The notes beneath the pieces were generated by a model. That model did no database searches, had not been told where the DNA came from, and was given only the letters and a program-made list of their open reading frames with translations. A program made the translations under genes and the position numbers. Below, piece by piece: positions 62,840-64,000 of a stretch of 64,000 nt of DNA (the first letter of the stretch is position 1; every line of letters begins with the position of its first letter). This DNA comes from Natrinema amylolyticus_A (GTDB taxonomy: Archaea > Halobacteriota > Halobacteria > Halobacteriales > Natrialbaceae), in assembly GCF_042678045.1 (NCBI RefSeq), contig NZ_JBHUDI010000004.1, forward strand, positions 248,001 to 312,000. The letters run 5' to 3'.

Positions 62840-63445
62840 GTGGGACTGTACGAACGGTATCTGGCCTTTCGAATCCGCCGCCACGACGGCGACCCGCCCG
62901 ACCACATCGCGCTCGTGATCACCGAGCGCGACCTGTTAGAGCGCGGTGCCTACGAGACGCTCACCGATTTCTTCGAGTGGGCCGTCGAGTACGCCTCCCA
63001 GGTGACTGTCTACGTCAGCGTCCTCGACGCGGCGGCGGTGCCGGCGCTGCAACGCGAACTCGAGCGGATCGACGCGCCCCGACCGGTCGCCGTCCGCGGG
63101 CCGGAGGACAAGGCACGCGCCGACGCCCCGATTCGGATCGGCATCGGCCTCGGCGGGAAACACGAGTTCACCAGCGCCGTCCGGACCCTCGCCGAGCGCG
63201 TCGACGAAGGCGAGTTAGACCCCGCGGCGATCGACGACGAGGACGTCGAAGACCACCTCGTGTTCCCCTCCGAGCCGGATCTAGTGATCAAGACCGGCGC
63301 GGAGCGCCTCTCCGATTTCATGATCTGGCAGTCCGTCTACTCGGAACTGTATTTTACGGACGTCAACTGGCGGGACTTCCGCAAACGGGACTTCCTGCGG
63401 GCGGTGCTGGAGTACTGCAACCGATCGCGGCGGTTCGGCCGCTGA
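62840..63445 (+). CDS. Degenerate UppS-family prenyltransferase-like protein
   Basis: A 201-residue protein whose C-terminal part matches UppS: SELYFTDVNWRDFRKRDFL, then ending RSRRFGR, resembling ExxFtDxxWPdF...RRFG. The N-terminal catalytic region is altered: where UppS has IMDGNGRW, this reads DHIALVITERDLLERGAYETL, without the essential Asp and the Arg/Asn residues. It is probably not a prenyltransferase, perhaps a regulatory or structural partner. Starts at GTG 62840; the stop lies 1 nt from the end of the convergent uppS gene. Confidence 0.8.
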   Translation: MGLYERYLAFRIRRHDGDPPDHIALVITERDLLERGAYETLTDFFEWAVEYASQVTVYVSVLDAAAVPALQRELERIDAPRPVAVRGPEDKARADAPIRIGIGLGGKHEFTSAVRTLAERVDEGELDPAAIDDEDVEDHLVFPSEPDLVIKTGAERLSDFMIWQSVYSELYFTDVNWRDFRKRDFLRAVLEYCNRSRRFGR

Positions 63446-63446
63446 T

Positions 63447-64000
63447 CTAGTCTGCGATCTGGCCGCTCGAGTCGCCGGTCTCGAACTCGCCGGCGTCGGG
63501 CCGTTCGCTCGAGGGCAGCGAGTCGCGGAACCGGTCGACGATCGCGCGGGCGTCGGCGAGTTCCGGCTCGCTGACGGCGCCCAACAGCGCGAGCGCGCGC
63601 CGGGCGCGGGTGCGTCGCCACGATTCCTCGCGGTGTTCGTAGGTTCGGATCCCCCGGAGAAAGTCGGTCTTCGAGAACTCCGGCCAGTAGGGCGTACAGA
63701 AGAAGACGGCGGCCTCGTTGCCGTTGGCGTGCCAGGGGAGGAAGTTCGACGTTCGCTCGTCGCCACCGGTCCGGATGATCAGATCGACGTCGCGCACTGG
63801 CCGGTCGTAGAGCCGCTGTTCGATGTCCTCGACGTCGATCGCCGCTGGCTCGAGGTCGCCCGCGTCGACGTCTTCGGCGACGCCGCGGACGGCTTCGAGT
63901 AACTCCGCGCGACCGCCGTAGGCCAGTGCGATGTTGAGGACGAACTCGTCGTAGTCGCGGGTCTGTGTCTCGGCGTAGTCGACGGCGGAACGGACCCGTT
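63447..64000 (-). CDS. uppS: Polyprenyl (undecaprenyl-type) diphosphate synthase, 3' part
   Basis: The C-terminal 184 residues of a cis-prenyltransferase; the start lies beyond the window edge. Visible motifs: NIALAYGGRAELLEAVR, DLIIRTGGDERTSNFLPWH, and the ExxF...YWPEF segment (NEAAVFFCTPYWPEFSKTDFL). Makes long-chain cis-isoprenyl diphosphates used as lipid carriers for glycosylation. It converges with the degenerate paralogue and lies near the DUF92 gene. The acidic tail after RRTRARRALAL is typical for haloarchaeal members. Confidence 0.9.
   Translation of the reverse strand, partial: RVRSAVDYAETQTRDYDEFVLNIALAYGGRAELLEAVRGVAEDVDAGDLEPAAIDVEDIEQRLYDRPVRDVDLIIRTGGDERTSNFLPWHANGNEAAVFFCTPYWPEFSKTDFLRGIRTYEHREESWRRTRARRALALLGAVSEPELADARAIVDRFRDSLPSSERPDAGEFETGDSSGQIAD

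Overview
The window reads as chromosomal DNA of an extremely halophilic archaeon (class Halobacteria). Evidence: GC-rich DNA; proteins loaded with Asp and Glu; A+T-rich TATA boxes about 26 nt upstream of start codons, giving leaderless or nearly leaderless mRNAs; Tat-type lipoprotein signals (RR motif followed by a lipobox Cys); and many protein families known mainly from haloarchaea. A Natrialbaceae-type genome (Natrinema/Haloterrigena/Natronorubrum-like) is my best guess, but that is inference from general resemblance. About 58 protein-coding genes are supported. No tRNA, rRNA, CRISPR array or transposase gene was seen.

Layout. 0-7.5 kb: CoaA-pathway adenylyltransferase (CoaD), two universal stress proteins, a ZIP metal transporter, a two-TM potassium channel with duplicated RCK domains, a geranylgeranyl reductase, a divergent triosephosphate-isomerase paralogue with a 49-residue partner, and a PRC-barrel protein. 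7.5-11.2 kb: a copper nitrite reductase (NirK) with an adjacent membrane protein, plus two unknown proteins. 11.3-17.5 kb: UvrA, small membrane and acidic proteins, a CBS-pair protein and a thiamine-diphosphate enzyme. 17.5-24.6 kb: a tightly coupled three-gene operon (each junction overlaps by 8 nt) that looks like an archaeal AddAB/RecBCD-type machine, with AddB apparently split into a helicase-like and a nuclease-like subunit. 24.6-34 kb: a 47-residue protein, a FolC-FolP fusion, a divergent ABC-2 ATPase and permease, and CarB. 34-40 kb: haloarchaeal conserved small proteins, an FAD oxidoreductase and an MFS carrier. 39-44 kb: a solute-binding lipoprotein divergent from a chemotaxis transducer with a roughly 290-residue acidic tail. 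44-51 kb: homoserine kinase ThrB, a pilin-like surface protein, PdxS, an acetoacetate-decarboxylase-family protein, and a winged-helix regulator. 51-64 kb: ValS, an HFX_2341-type regulator, a DUF3311/sodium-solute symporter pair, a membrane-tailed winged-helix regulator, primase-like DnaG, a DUF92 membrane protein, a degenerate prenyltransferase and the 3' part of polyprenyl diphosphate synthase UppS.

Genes that plausibly work together: the helicase-nuclease operon with UvrA upstream (DNA repair); GGR, DUF92 and the two UppS-family proteins (isoprenoid and membrane lipid chemistry); the binding protein and transducer (nutrient taxis); DUF3311 and the symporter (one transporter). Independently of the genes, two families of short (about 75-100 nt) intergenic elements with imperfect terminal inverted repeats are dispersed through the window. 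In family A the terminal TGA repeatedly coincides with the stop codon of a neighbouring gene. These elements and the split-AddB operon are the two observations I would follow up first.
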